Of a stretch of DNA of 64,000 bases, positions 14,001 through 25,000 are shown piece after piece (position 1 is the stretch's first letter; each line of letters starts with the position of its first letter). A program made the translations under genes and the position numbers. A model generated the notes under the pieces. That model was not told the origin of the DNA. It saw only the letters and a program-made list of their open reading frames with translations, and did no database searches. The stretch lies in assembly GCF_018143015.1 (NCBI RefSeq), contig NC_054758.1:5629001-5693000 (forward strand), read 5' to 3'. The DNA comes from Lytechinus variegatus. Its lineage: Eukaryota > Echinodermata > Echinoidea > Temnopleuroida > Toxopneustidae.

Positions 14001-16848
14001 TTGCATTACAATAAGTGGTATTTGCACAGTGTATGGTCAATTTCAAATGACATCAGTTTCCCTCAGTCGACATGAGATACTTTATTCACAAACCAAAGTC
14101 ATGACCAGAATTTTGCTTAAAGGAGAATGAAACCTTTGGAACAGGATAGCTTGTGTGAAAACAGAAAAATCAAAGAAACAGATCACCAAAAGTTTTAGAA
14201 AAATTGGATAAATAATGAGAAAGTTATGAGCATTTGAATATTGCGATCACTAATGCTATGGAGATAGCAAATTGACAATGAGACAAAGATGTGTGATGTC
14301 ACTTTTGAACAACTCTCCCTATTACTTTAGTATATATTTCACTTGAATTGCCTCTTTTATCACATCTATCCATAGATCATGTGTTCTTTCTACATGAGGG
14401 CATGTAATACATATTTTTTAAGAATACATCATGGATAAAGAGTTTGTATCATCATAAGAAAAAGCAAAAAGAGACATTTTGAGGGTATTTTATAGTCCAC
14501 CAAAGGGAAAGTTGTTCATCAGTGACATCACAAATCCTTGTCGCATTGCCAATGGGAGGATCTCCATGGCATTAGTGATTGCAATATTCAAATGCTCATA
14601 ACTTTCTCATTATTTGTCCGATTTTTCTCAAACTTTCTTTATTCTTATTCTTTGATTTTTCTGTTTTTACACAGGCCTATTTGTTCCAAAGGTTTCATTC
14701 CCCTTTAATGTTTATTGATCTATAGGATTATGGATGCCCCACCTACAGCTGAACTGGAACCCTTAGAGGCAGGCAAGGTTTCACAAACAGATGAGGTAAG
14801 ATGTCACCATGTTACTTGTGTTTTGGATATTCAATTCATTTCAATTCAATTCAACTGTATTTCATTCCATATGAAAATAATAACATCAACGTGCATACAT
14901 ACAGTATATCCAATAAAAGAATCTTGAATATATATTGCTCAGAATGCCATGGATGCAGTCGAGTTGGGTACTTCTGAGCCAAGAGGCCGCTGTAGAAAAC
15001 CTGCCATAGACTTTGTACACTTGGCTCGGCCCGAGGCCGGCTTCAACTACATCCCTGCAAAATATAAAAAAAATAAAGATAACGTGACTCGGGTAAACTT
15101 GGCTGTTGTACTTGATCAAGGGCTTGACAAAACTTAAACTCATGAAAAATCCTGATGAGAGCTTCTTGCGTTGCAATGAGCATAAAAAATTCCAAGGAAT
15201 GGGGGAAGGGGTAAGTTTATACCCCCTCCCACCCACCCACACACACACCAGGCAACATATAACAAAACCCACACAATTTCCAAATGAGTTCCAGTATCCT
15301 TATCAAAGATTTGACTTTTTGTTTAATATTTCATTCATACTTTCAGGTTGATATGGGTATGACATACAATGAGTTGTCAATATTTGGTCGTCTTAGGAAG
15401 GTTAGCCTCTGTGGTCCGTACAGTATGTTCATGAAGCTTGTTAATGAATGGAAAGAGTCTTGCTCACCAACACAAGTAGGTTGAAACACATTTTTCATTA
15501 TTGCTGTATTTATTATTATTGTTGTTGTTATTATTATTGTTATTGCTGTTTTTGTTACTATTAATGATTATGTATTTCTTGTTGTATTTATCATGATTAT
15601 TTGATTTTGAATTAGGACATTCACCATGGAAATGATTATACAATTTCTTAACACTGTACCCCAGATAATGCTATTATACTATGAGAAAGATATATATGTG
15701 TTTTTTTTAACAATTCTACACACAGTTTCCAAGAATCTGTATGTCATTTTCATTTATTTGAATGTAGGATAAAAGAGCACTGTCGATTAAATGCCTTGCT
15801 CATGGCCATAAAGTGTCTTGGCCGGAAATTGAACCCCAGACTTTTATGTGTCTAGTCAAGTGCATTAGACCACTTGGCTACCACACCTGTACAGTAACAA
15901 AGGTATTTGTTGTTGCTATTGTTTTTTATAGGTTGCTGATAAGGTGAAGCACTTCTTCCGCTCCTACTCAATCAATCGCCACAAGATGACCACCTTGACA
16001 CCATCTTGCCATGCCGAGTCCTACAGCCCGGATGACAATCGATTTGATCTCAGACAGTTCCTTTACAATGCAAGATGGCCGTGGCAGTTCAAGTGCATTG
16101 ATCAGGAGGTATGTTTTTGAAGGACAGATGATGATGATGGTGGTGGTGATGATGATGATGATGATGACTATGACGACAATGACGATGGTATTGATGATGA
16201 TGATGATGGTGATGATGGTGATGATGATGATGATGATGATGGTGGTTGTGATGGCGATGGATGTGATGATATTGTTGGTGATGATAATGATGTAAATGGA
16301 GATGATGATGATGACGATGATGATGATGTTGATGGTGGTGAGGATGTTGTTGGTGATGGTGGTGATTATGATGATAAAAGTGGTTCTGAAGAATGATTTT
16401 GACAGTGATGATGTCGTCAGTTAAGGAGCAGAGGAAGAAAACTAAGATGATATCATTTTACACCATTTTTTTTAAAATTTCATATCAACAGGCAGCACGT
16501 CTTCAAGATAAAGTCGATGCCAAGGTCTCTTCCAGTGATGTCACGGCACCATCCACCAATCAGAACAAAGCTACCAATCATGTGACCACCATCACCAGTG
16601 TAGCCACCAGACGACGCTCCAGCGACGACACAGAGAAACCCATGGATGGCGAAGCTCTGGAGAAGCAGACAGATGTCAGCCCCCCACAGAGAATGACCCG
16701 TAAGAGGTCAAGTGAGGTCACAGAAGGGGTCAGCCAATCAAAAAGGGCCAGGTCACCAAACTCCAATTCAAATAACTCAAATGAGGATCAGTCATCACCG
16801 TTGAAACGCATGGGTAATTGGATTAGAGAGAGCATTGGAACTGTGTGA
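632..16848 (+). CDS. NADSYN1: Glutamine-dependent NAD+ synthetase (5' end outside window)
   Basis: The enzyme converts deamido-NAD+, glutamine and ATP to NAD+ in the cytosol. Sixteen exons join in phase: 632-685, 1420-1561, 2549-2637, 3563-3680, 4722-4853, 5253-5327, 5925-6098, 7395-7497, 8253-8421, 8633-8768, 12476-12582, 13261-13392, 14726-14795, 15347-15475, 15932-16108, 16492-16848. They give 720 residues. The nitrilase-type glutaminase half shows [17 protein letters not shown], the lysine of LIKPK and the catalytic cysteine of GTEVCEGLW (codon 2612-2614). The synthetase half has the PP-loop [29 protein letters not shown] and [15 protein letters not shown], all matching animal NADSYN1. 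About 88 N-terminal residues, including the first catalytic glutamate, are missing to the left. The last exon adds about 118 residues beyond the usual end. All donors are GT and all acceptors AG. Confidence 0.96.
1729..2083 (+). repeat. Dispersed repeat, copy 1
   Basis: About 355 bp from CTGTAAAACC to TATCTTTAA recurs in the same orientation at 51850-52169 in the EFCAB6-like gene. Shared landmarks are a gaagatcancaacaca stretch, acagtgtattatta and ttggatggtcattttatt. No open frame or clear terminal repeats were seen. It may be an old interspersed element of unknown class. Confidence 0.6.
2084..2465 (+). pseudogene. Decayed second copy of NADSYN1 exon 2, split by a MITE
   Basis: Positions 2084-2119 and 2390-2465 align with exon 2 (1420-1561), from the codons for [13 protein letters not shown] to the exon end. 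They carry substitutions and a small indel, an in-frame stop, and a GTATTG in place of the donor. The inverted-repeat element at 2120-2388 separates the two halves. This is a dead tandem exon duplicate. Confidence 0.75.
2120..2388. mobile_element. Foldback MITE (CCCCGTTGTACAAAGAG ends)
   Basis: The ends are inverted copies: CCCCGTTGTACAAAGAGTTA on the left and TAACTCTTTGTACAACGGGG on the right, with further inverted matches (cgattgatc) inside. The element is about 269 bp with no coding capacity. Relatives with gggccccgtcttacaaagag ends lie at 19308-19815, 31434-31696 and 49211-49466. Confidence 0.8.
2908..3219. mobile_element. Foldback MITE interrupted by a retroposon tail
   Basis: The ends ccaggggagcatttcat and atgaaactccccctgg are inverted. 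The body repeats gtcggataaaa and tgtcagatctgaca. An uninterrupted 165-bp relative in the opposite orientation lies at 19816-19980. The comparison shows that 3031-3180 is an insertion ending in gcgctatataaatgcc plus (TTA)n, typical of a SINE or LINE 3' end. Confidence 0.8.
4200..4680 (+). repeat. (ATC)n microsatellite in NADSYN1 intron 4
   Basis: This is an imperfect ATC/ACC trinucleotide tract of about 450 bp. A flank of about 50 bp (tgtagtccttgactccttg, then tgtcatcattgttgtc) appears twice, near 4235 and 4574, so the tract grew partly by duplication of a larger unit. It ends about 40 bp before exon 5. The methionine-rich and serine-rich frames across it are artefacts. Confidence 0.95.
5685..5917 (+). 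mobile_element. tRNA-derived SINE directly upstream of NADSYN1 exon 7
   Basis: The head resembles a tRNA, with an A-box-like tggctcggtggtagagt and a B-box-like gggttcgatcat. An unrelated body follows, then an (ATT)n tail that runs into the acceptor of exon 7 at 5923-5924. It is not a functional tRNA gene, because the acceptor stem and anticodon arm do not close properly. Confidence 0.75.
6310..7092 (+). mobile_element. 5'-truncated LINE: reverse transcriptase C-terminus and 3' tail
   Basis: An open frame to 6629 reads [22 protein letters not shown] and [18 protein letters not shown]. This is the C-terminal signature of CR1/L2/Jockey-type non-LTR reverse transcriptases. Homology continues past the stop in a shifted frame ([17 protein letters not shown]). 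The 3' end has aaagcgctatataagtacc followed by a short (TATG)n tail. It lies in NADSYN1 intron 7 and is dead. Confidence 0.85.
7498..8150 (+). repeat. (GAT)n microsatellite starting at the exon 8 donor
   Basis: About 650 bp of GAT/GGT trinucleotides begins within five bases of the exon 8 splice donor (GTAATGATGATG). It ends about 100 bp before exon 9. The long methionine-, aspartate-, serine- and isoleucine-rich frames over it are low-complexity artefacts, including one that reads through from exon 8. Confidence 0.95.
8770..9075 (+). repeat. (ATC)n microsatellite in NADSYN1 intron 10
   Basis: A degenerate ATC tract of about 300 bp starts right after the exon 10 donor (GTAATCATCACATG). Within it a unit of about 120 bp (gtcatattcaacatcagcatcatc) appears twice. 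Confidence 0.9.
9357..12358. mobile_element. Uncharacterised ~3.0-kb element with 22-bp TIRs and eight 15-mer repeats
   Basis: Perfect inverted repeats lie at 9357-9378 (core GGTCATTTTCAAAC) and 12337-12358 (GTTTGAAAATGACC), flanked by (AT)n. The 15-mer GTGAGTGACACGACA occurs exactly at 9379, 9547, 9735, 9758, 11776, 11795, 11812 and 11978, four copies near each end and all in one orientation. Between them is AT-rich DNA with only short open frames (102 codons at 10243-10551, 90 codons at 10993-11265), in which I recognise no domain. It looks like a non-autonomous or decayed DNA transposon with subterminal protein-binding sites. The superfamily is unknown. It sits in NADSYN1 intron 10. Confidence 0.65.
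12520..13180 (+). repeat. Tandem copies of the end of NADSYN1 exon 11 plus intron
   Basis: The segment tagaccaggtggtttgctgg to the exon end, and about 110 bp of following intron (actaagaactagatgctaag, ggtcct), recurs after 12690, 12841 and 13069 with growing divergence. The first extra copy keeps an acceptor, a donor and an open frame. The later copies have lost the donor. Confidence 0.8.
13793..13952. mobile_element. Short foldback MITE (CGTAACACAAAGG ends)
   Basis: CGTAACACAAAGGTT on the left and AACCTTTGTGTTACGG on the right are inverted. Inner arms cgattgatcgctaa and tagcgattaatcgctaa also pair. About 160 bp, non-coding. A relative may lie at 32091-32220. Confidence 0.75.
14117..14708. 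mobile_element. TTAA-flanked foldback MITE, family 1
   Basis: TTAA on each side encloses AGGAGAATGAAACCTTTGGA on the left and its inverted partner (ccaaaggtttcattcccct) on the right. The arms pair for more than 150 bp, with shared text ataatgagaaagttatgagc. About 590 bp in NADSYN1 intron 12, non-coding. The TTAA target fits piggyBac- or Kolobok-type transposition. Confidence 0.85.
15772..15895 (-). mobile_element. tRNA-derived SINE head, reverse orientation
   Basis: On the minus strand the order is gtggtagccaagtggtctaa (A-box region), then ggggttcaatttccgg (B-box region), then gagcaaggcatttaatcgac, a typical tRNA-derived SINE layout. It is about 125 bp long, ends about 35 bp before exon 15 of NADSYN1, and is not a functional tRNA. 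Confidence 0.65.
16119..16385 (+). repeat. (GAT)n microsatellite after NADSYN1 exon 15
   Basis: A degenerate GAT/GGT tract starts 10 bp past the exon 15 donor and ends about 105 bp before exon 16. A second short (GAT)n lies at 18330-18360 downstream of the gene. Confidence 0.9.
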
Positions 16849-17711
16849 AACTGAATTGAGTATTGAATTCTATTAGGCACAAATTCAAATAGAATTTTAA
16901 AACCCAATGGCTTGGGACTGTAAGATTTGCATTTCGCACCCTACCCCGTTTATGACAATCATGGATTGGTTGTTTTTGCACATAGATATCATATTTTCCG
17001 TTCGAATTATACTAAATCCACTCAAATCATGCACACAGGGACTGTTTCATGAAGGTTGTTAACATTGACAAGCTATAGTGCAATAGTTTCCATAGCAACA
17101 GTCAGATTCCTTTGTTTTTCATCCAATCAGAAATGAGGAAAGCTGTCCGATCTGAGAACTTTTCAGAGGGTAACAATTTTGATCCTTCCATGTAAGCAAA
17201 AAATAGTCAAGAAGCAACCCAGTGATCAGTGTGGCTACTTCAATTCCTCTTCTTATGTTTTTAAATATTTTAAAACCCTTTTTCCTCTTTGAAAAAATAA
17301 ATCCTGCATGTAGCCTTTAATTGTGCAAGACAACATGAAGGATGACTTGGTATATAGTAGATTTTTTTTTACAATAATACAAAATGATTTATGAATATAT
17401 TGTTTGAATATCAAATACTTCAAATCTATAACTTCCTTATTTTTCACAAAATCCTGTGTTATTGGATTGAGGTGCCACTTTTAGGTGACAGATTTTATTT
17501 GTTTTCTAGATACCTGTTAGTTTATATGTTCATTGCCAGAGAAAAGTTATGTAAAATGTTGATGCAAATCTTTCATAAGGTGCAATATTTGTGTTGTGCT
17601 CTTTATTGTACAAAAGAGACAAAATGTAGGATTGGACAATGTGTGTTTTCATTCATAGTGATATTTGAGTGTTTGTATAGGAACAGCATGAATTCTTATT
17701 TTGTGATATGG

Positions 17712-17995
17712 AGCGTTGTGGCCCAGTGTATTAGTCTCCGGAGTTTGAAACAGAGGGTCGTGGGTTCAAATCCCAGCCATGGCGTAGTTTCCTTCAGCAA
17801 GAAATTTATCCACATTGTGCTGCACTCAACCCAGGTGAGGTGAATGGGTACCTGGCAGGATTTTTTTCCTTGAAATGCCACAGCGCTGTAAAGGCTGCGG
17901 GGCTAAAGCCAGGGTAATAATATCCAAGTCCTTTGGAAGCGCATAGAGACGTTATTCATAATGTGTTATGCGCTATACAAGAACTGACTATTATT
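17712..17995 (+). mobile_element. tRNA-derived SINE with (ATT) tail
   Basis: An A-box-like tggcccagtgtattag and a B-box gggttcaaatccc are followed by a body with cttcagcaagaaatttatcc and aacccaggtgaggtgaatgg. The 3' end is gtgttatgcgctatacaagaac and ATT repeats. About 285 bp, close to full length. Body or tail relatives lie at 31961-32045, 51210-51380 and, inverted, around 58830-59478. Confidence 0.85.
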
Positions 17996-19307
17996 ATATG
18001 TTGCATGAAAGTTATGGCATTTGTAAGGTTTTGTTATTTATGTTTTTATCATGTCTATGGAGTGTTTCTTGAACAATGAGATTGCCTGACATTGTAACCA
18101 TCTATGGCAAGCCGTTCATGAAAGAGTTTAAAATTATTTTGTCTCAAATCTGCAGTATTTGCATGGTGGTAGATGAAAAATGAAGAATTTACAAGAAAAC
18201 TTATACAAAATTTTGAAACATAAGAAAGAGATATTTATATCAACATTTATTAATTTGATAATGTTACTAACATTGATAACATAATAGTAGTATGATGGTG
18301 GTGATAACAGTAATAATGATGAATGATGATAGTGATGATGATGATGATGATGATGATGATACCGATAATTAATAACAAGTTTTTTTTTTTAGAATTACAC
18401 AATACAATGCATTTCATGAATTTGCATCCATGTGTTTAGATGAGCATATTATTCATTTTTTACATGTGCATTTATCAAAATGGTCATATAGATGAACAAT
18501 TTAAAATGCAAATTATATAATTCGCTACTTATAGATTCACTACACAAAAATCCCACCACTACATACTACAATGCATTTAGGGAATTGGAGTAACATACTG
18601 CATTATTTTTGTGTACAATCACTCAGTATATCCCGTTGCATTGCTATATTCGTTGATAACATTAAACACTATGCAAAAGCATTTGTCATGAAAAATGTAT
18701 TCAAAATAAGTGTGTGGAAACAAGTATTCAGGTGATCGGGTTTCCTGTTTATATTTGACTGACACACATGTTATGTTTAATCTCTTTCTTTGCTGAGGTG
18801 AAGGTCTTCTTTTTATATGTGTCCTGATATATTTTTTTCAGATTATAGAATTTTTGTGATTTTTTTCACAAATGATTTTTAATTTTCTTCTCTTGATAAT
18901 GTAATGTGTGTGATTTTGAATTATTCATGGATTAATCATATCTCTGAGTTTGGATTATTTACTGAGTTAGTTATATATCTTTAAGGAAGGAAAGGATATC
19001 TCTTCTTAATTTATTACCTTAAATTGCTTGAAATTCTAGGTTAATAACTTTAATATCCTTGATATCTAACATCTGAAAGTTTCCACTTATGTGTATTTCA
19101 TTACAGGGGCCGTGGAAACTGTGTACAAAATCGTAAAAAATACCATATGATTGTCATTTTGTGTTATCAGCCCCCCACTTTCAAAAACCGTTGTGAATGC
19201 AGATGAAGTCATAAATCGGGGGGGGGGGGAACCTATTTGCTAAAATATTGATTTCTTCAGAATAATGATTGTGGAAGATAAGGTCATGGCAATCTTATTC
19301 AAGACCT

Positions 19308-19815
19308 GGGCCCCGTCTTACAAAGAGTTGCAACTGATCCAATCACCCAAAACTATGGAAAGCCTGCAATGTCAACATATCAAATACATGTACATTCAAA
19401 ATGTTTTCTAGTTATGATGTGTATTCATACATTCCTTGCTGTCTTCACAATTCAGTTTGCTCCTCTTTGTTTACAAAAGGACATTGTTCGATTGTTCTGT
19501 CTGAAAATTTTCATTGTCATTATTTGTTTGGTGTCACCTGTGCCTGGGAGGCAAAAGCGAACCAATCACTATGACCCTCAAGTCTCTCCTCCCGATATAA
19601 CTGATTGGGGGGAGTGCAGGTGGACCACTACACCGGGGTTTCCCCCTACTCTTATGCAAATAGTGCAGTGGGTTCTTAACATGCAAAGGTGGTGACTCTC
19701 CTCTTCACAGGGCCTTCATTTAATGTCCTATCAGAGGGACGGATTATGGCAATGAAGTATTTCTGTACACTAGTAGTTGGGGATGATTAGATCAATCACA
19801 ACTGTAAGACGGGAA
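19308..19815. mobile_element. Foldback element with GGGCCCCGTCTTAC-type ends
   Basis: The left end gggccccgtcttacaaagag and the right end caactgtaagacgggaacc are inverted. The inner parts gatccaatcaccc and gatgattagatc also match in inversion. The middle (about 19530-19760) carries unrelated sequence, probably a second insertion. It abuts the next MITE at 19816. Confidence 0.65.
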
Positions 19816-19980
19816 CCAGGGGAGCGTTTCATGAAAGGACTTGTCAGACGTTTTATCCGACAAGTCCCATTTTATCCGACAGTTGCTATAATAACAGTGC
19901 CTCTCAGCCAATCAGAATCAAGGAAAGATGTCAGATCTGACAACTTGTCAGACAGAAATGTTGATGAAATGGTCCCCAGG
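19816..19980. mobile_element. Foldback MITE (CCAGGGGAGCGTTTCATGA ends), intact form
   Basis: This 165-bp palindromic element has ends ccaggggagcgtttcat and atgaaatggtccccagg. It contains gtcagacgttttatccgaca and gtcagatctgac. It is the uninterrupted relative of 2908-3219. Confidence 0.8.
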
Positions 19981-20783
19981 TCATAGCTTTGTGTGATATA
20001 TGAAGTATATCCCCCAAAGTAACTTGTGTGTGTCTTCAAACATGCCAAAAATCAGAGGAAATATATTAGTCACTTGTGCCTTTAATCAGCTTTTGAAGAT
20101 CTTAGTGTATATTTTGCATTGTTTGGACAGATCAGAGTTATCTTTTATTTTCCTGTTTCATGTAAATATTGTTTACATTTTGTTAAAATAGCAGTAAACT
20201 TAAGATATGTTTTATTGTAAAGCCATTTGTTTGATTATGGATATTCATATAATTGTTATATGATTTACATGTACATAGGCATATTAGAAGAGTATTACAC
20301 TACTTTGTAAATTGCAAATTGCATAATGAAATTATTATTCTTTTAATGCAAGTTCCCTCTATTATGGTCACAGATAATAAAGATTTATAAAGGGAAATCT
20401 GTCACAAATATTGATTATGTTTCAGGTGTCTCTTTATTTCTGTTTTGTTTGTTGAGTGAGTGAGTGGGTTGAGTGACTGTTTAATGAAGGGGGGGAGATT
20501 TTGCTGAAAAAAAGTCTTTGCTGTTGCAAAATAATTGACAAGAAAAAAAAACCTGGAAAAAATGTGATTGATAACAAAAGAGTAGTTTCTAAAAAAAATC
20601 TGACTGCCCCCCCCAAAAAAGAACTTAATTCTAATAAGTGTGGTAAGAGGGGAAAAAGAAGAGGTAGTTGATGATCTCGGCGGAGCTGCCGTTTTATCTT
20701 TGCTGTTACACTTATCTTAAGTGATAGACATCTGATGCGGAAAACTGCACAGTGCTTCACATCCACTGTTCGCAGTCTTCTAA

Positions 20784-21178
20784 AGGCCACCGCACACCTT
20801 ACGACTGTTCGCGATCCAATTTTGGAACAAATCACAATTTGCTCATTTTCTGAAAATGTGAATGGAACAAGTCATATTATTTGAGGTTTATTAATTGAAA
20901 GAATACTAATACAACCATTTTGAAAGATTGCAAACCTTTATTTTGGAGTAAAGGCCAAATTAATTTCAAATCGTAGCCATATCGTACGACTGCTATGACG
21001 TCATTACAACTAGATATTAAATTCGCTTTTATTCTGAGAAGGATGATAGCATAGTCACAGATTTCAACATAGGTATTCGTACGATGATTTAGAACATGAA
21101 AGTCTCAATGTAAGCATCAAATTCTACATTTTATTCTCAAATCGGGTCGCAGACCAATCGTAAGGTGTGCGGTTGCCT
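20784..21178. mobile_element. Harbinger-like MITE with TAA target duplication
   Basis: AGGCCACCGCACACCTTACG on the left pairs with CGTAAGGTGTGCGGTTGCCT on the right, with two mismatches. TAA flanks both ends (20781-20783 and 21179-21181). The 395 bp has no coding capacity. A 3-bp TWA duplication is the hallmark of PIF/Harbinger elements. Confidence 0.8.
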
Positions 21179-21232
21179 TAAATCAGACATATATCGCTTA
21201 CATTTCAGACTCATAAAAGCAGTTCAAGGGGA

Positions 21233-21697
21233 AGTTCACCCTGATGAAAAGTTTGTTGTAGAAATAGGAGAAAAAATAATGAAAATTATTGGTGAAGGGT
21301 TAAGAAAATCCATTGAATATAAAAGTTATCAAGATTTCAAGTTTTTGATTTGTGACGTCGTAAACAAGCAGCAGCCCATATGCTATGTAACATGAAATGC
21401 ATAAATTATCTATTTTTTCTTTTCTTTTATAGGAGTGGGTGGGAAATCTATTCTACATACTGAAGGCCTGATAAAAAAACGTTTTCATTTTTTGGGGAAA
21501 ATGACATTTCATTGATTATTTACCATACGATATGTAGGAAAGCTGCTTGCAAATGACGTCACAAATCAAATGATTAAAATTCTAGTAACTTATTTATTGT
21601 TTGATGGATTTTCCTAAAACCTTTGCCATTATTTTTCATTATTTTTTTTCTGCTGTTTTTACGATAAACTTTTTGTCAGGGTGAACATTCCCTTTAA
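21233..21697. mobile_element. TTAA-type foldback MITE, family 2 copy A
   Basis: The ends AGGGGAAGTTCACCCTGA and tcagggtgaacattccct are inverted. The right flank is TTAA and the left flank TTCA, a probable one-base change. Arms share attttcattattttt-like text and a central tgacgtc. Other copies: 46405-46906 and 63865 to the window end. Confidence 0.8.
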
Positions 21698-22002
21698 AGG
21701 CACTAGCTGTCTCTTCAAAGATGATAGGCCGAAGAAGAAGGAGCAGAATTTGATGAACAGGAAGATGGAGGAGAAGGATGGGGTAGAGACCCGGATGGAG
21801 AAGGAAAGGATGAGGAATATAAGAAAATCTCAGTGGAACTCAGCATTAATTGGAAAAATATGTACCGGTATGATTATGTCGCCCTCTAGCGAGAGACAGT
21901 TTCGTTATCTTTGACAAAACACACGTGAACGCTATCTTCACGAAGCGGGAACGATTTTGCATTGTTTGTTCTTATTTCATCGATCAGATCTAAGCTGTGA
22001 AA

Positions 22003-25000
22003 ATGGCGTATAAAGGGCAGAAGGTCCAGAAAGTGATGGTCCAACCGATTGTATCCTTTTAAATAACTAATACATGCACCTTTTCTTGTTTTAATGTGTC
22101 TTAATGTGTGTTTGTTTTCTGTTGAAAATGAAATTGCCCACACTCAACACTAATGTGTGGGACTGAGTGACGATAAATTGTGGTTGCAACTGCTGTGCGC
22201 GAAAAACAAAAGCCTGCCCTCAGACTCGGAGGTCGGAATAACTTGTTAATAAGACTAAAATGTAAAAAAAGAATTCCTTTTTACACAGCATTTTTACCCC
22301 AAAACATTGATCAGTATTTTAGTAGGGTCTAACTTCATGAATTCGGACTGGCCAACATCAACAACAAATATATTTAATAACGGTGCGGGTCAATAGGTGT
22401 CTGGAGAAAAAAATTATTTTTCTTATTTCAAGAAAATATCCCATTTTCTTTGCAAATTTGAAGAGAAATTACCTTCAGACTGACAAAAATGTAACATTTT
22501 TGAAAAAATTCCAATTATTGGCTGCAAAAAAGAAGAATGAAATTAGGTCAATTTTCAGCATTTCTCTGCCATAGACTGTGTAGTTAAGAAATGGGACACA
22601 CACAAATCCAAATTTTCAGCTTCCGAGAGCTGTTATAAATTTATTATTAATGCCAAAAACTTGTCCATAAAGTGTCCAATAGAATTTTTTATGCTCTTTC
22701 TGATGGTATGATTTTTATAAAGATTTGGAAACCAGATCACAATGAAAAATTGCGACAAAGTGAAAAAAATTGTGCAAAACAGAAATTTCATTTTCCCATA
22801 GAAAACGCATGGGGAAATAACAATCTCAAAACACACACAAATAAGGGTTTGCAATTTATCTCTAAATCCTTATTTCAAATAATCCTATAAACTTGTCCTT
22901 ACTGTCAAAAGAAGCCCCTGAATTTTCTCTTTCCATACATGCCAAACACAAGTTAATAATCAATTCAGATCACATTTTTCTAGCAGCCTGAACTTCCCGA
23001 AAAAAATGTGCCATATTTCCCCCTAAATCAGCCTGTTTTATGCTGACACTTCTCAGTGTGGCTTCGGACACCCAATAATTGAAAATCATGAAAATGGGGA
23101 ATAGAATTAGAAATGTCGGTGAGTCGTGACGTGACGACTGTGTTTGCTTATTGCTTTGACTTTGCAAGTTCCACTAAGTTACATTGTTAGAAAATTCTAT
23201 CGACATCATCAATGTCTTATGATCTTGTCATTGTGTTAATGCCCACAATGATTATTATCGAATCTTTATATTGTGATTCCTCATGAAATTCCCTTTCTCT
23301 TTGCGTCAGCCCTCCGTCCATCCTCGTGCTTGTCAAAAGATAACGTTGATTCATTTAATCAATTATGAAGTAGATTTATGTAATTTTACAATTCATTTTT
23401 TGTAACAAAAAATGTAGCATGTAACTGTGGGTCTCAAAATTTGAAAAATATAGAGGGAGGCACATTTTTTGAGTTAGGAGAGTGTCTGCCATCACAATAC
23501 TAACCCACATCCATAACTCATTTGATTTTACTTAATTGGCGCTGTGAGCAGGGTCAAATGAAGAGTTTGGGAGCTCTTCATGGAATGAAAAGAGTGCAAA
23601 ATGTTCAATCAATTCAATTCATTTATTTAATACTTTCATAAAAAACATATATAAAGACATAATAACATAGACAATATATCATAAAAATAATTATGACATT
23701 AATAATAAGCAAAACGATACAAAGAAAAACAAGAATGAAAAATTACTTTACTCAGATAGAAATTAAAGTATAAGGAGTGGCAGAAAGGCTGAGCCTTATA
23801 TAAAAGCCAAGCTCCAAACATGATTATAAACCAAAGTATGTATAACCGACTAAAACAAAAGATAAAATTTAAAAGGTACGTGCATACATGCAATCATCAA
23901 CACCTATTTACAATAAAATGGACAGACACTTTTTTTTTTCAACATGTTTTTATTAGGATTTCATTCAAATGAATTACATAAAATGCAGGTAAATTCCAAA
24001 AAAAATACAAAGTACAAATCTTCATTTCATATCAACAAGGATATGCAAAAAAAAGTGCATAGGCTATATATTTACCAAAAACTGAAGCAAATAAGGACGG
24101 AATGAAACTCCATAAAATTATTCTTTTATATCTGAAGAATTAATGTATTACTTGTATTGATCATCACTGTAGCATGATTGTTATATGTATTTTCATATGC
24201 ACAGGGCTCTCTCCAAAAGCAGTTTTTATGCACTGAAAGACGCACCCTGTCTAAAGAAAACAAACAAGTAAATGATAAATAAACCTTTTTTAAAAAGAAA
24301 TTGGAAATGCATCATATTTTCTTCAGGCACATTTGCATTTTTCCTGACACATATTGCAACATTTGCACATCTTGCAATTGCACTTCTTGGTGCATTTTTT
24401 TTTCTTGAACATCTTTGTGGTGGAATAAATAAAAACGAAGCTGTCGATAAGTGTTTGTCTGTCACTCTCTCCAAAAGTACTAGAATACAACCTAATCAAA
24501 CCTAAAGAAGGAATATCGGAGGGAAGACAAACCATTAAATCAAACAAGAGATGTGAAGCAATACTAAGTGTACGACAAAAAACATCATATTCTTAGCTAT
24601 GATGTAAAGTCATAGTTATTTTAGTAAAAAGGGTGTGAAAGATTTGCGTGCACCAGGTGCATATGAATCCTTCACACACGAGACGATTTGAAACCATGAG
24701 TGGGTCAAATGAAGAGTTTGGGAGCTCTTCATGGAATGAAAAGAGTGCAAAATGTTCATTCAATTCATTTATTTAATACTTTCATAAAAAAACATATATA
24801 AAGACATAATAACATAGACAATATATAATAGAAATAATTATGACATTAATAGTAAGCAAAACGATACAAAGAAAAACAAGAATGAAAAATTACTTTACTC
24901 AGATAGAAATTAAAGTATAAGGAGTGGCAGAAAGGCTGAGCCTTATTTCAAAGCCAAGCTCCAAACATGATTAAAAACCAAAGTATGTATAACCGATTTA

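Larger units (their letters stand above)
16849..22002. other. NADSYN1 3' flank and intergenic region to SNRPE
   Basis: No coding exon was recognised in these 5.1 kb. The region holds the NADSYN1 3' untranslated region, with candidate AATAAA at 17296-17301 and again near 20376. It also holds a SINE, a short GAT repeat and four inverted-repeat elements listed separately. Positions 17036-17165 look like a degraded relative of the 19816-19980 MITE. Small open frames, such as 17391-17843 and 19369-19695, run across these repeats and are not credible genes. Confidence 0.7.
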
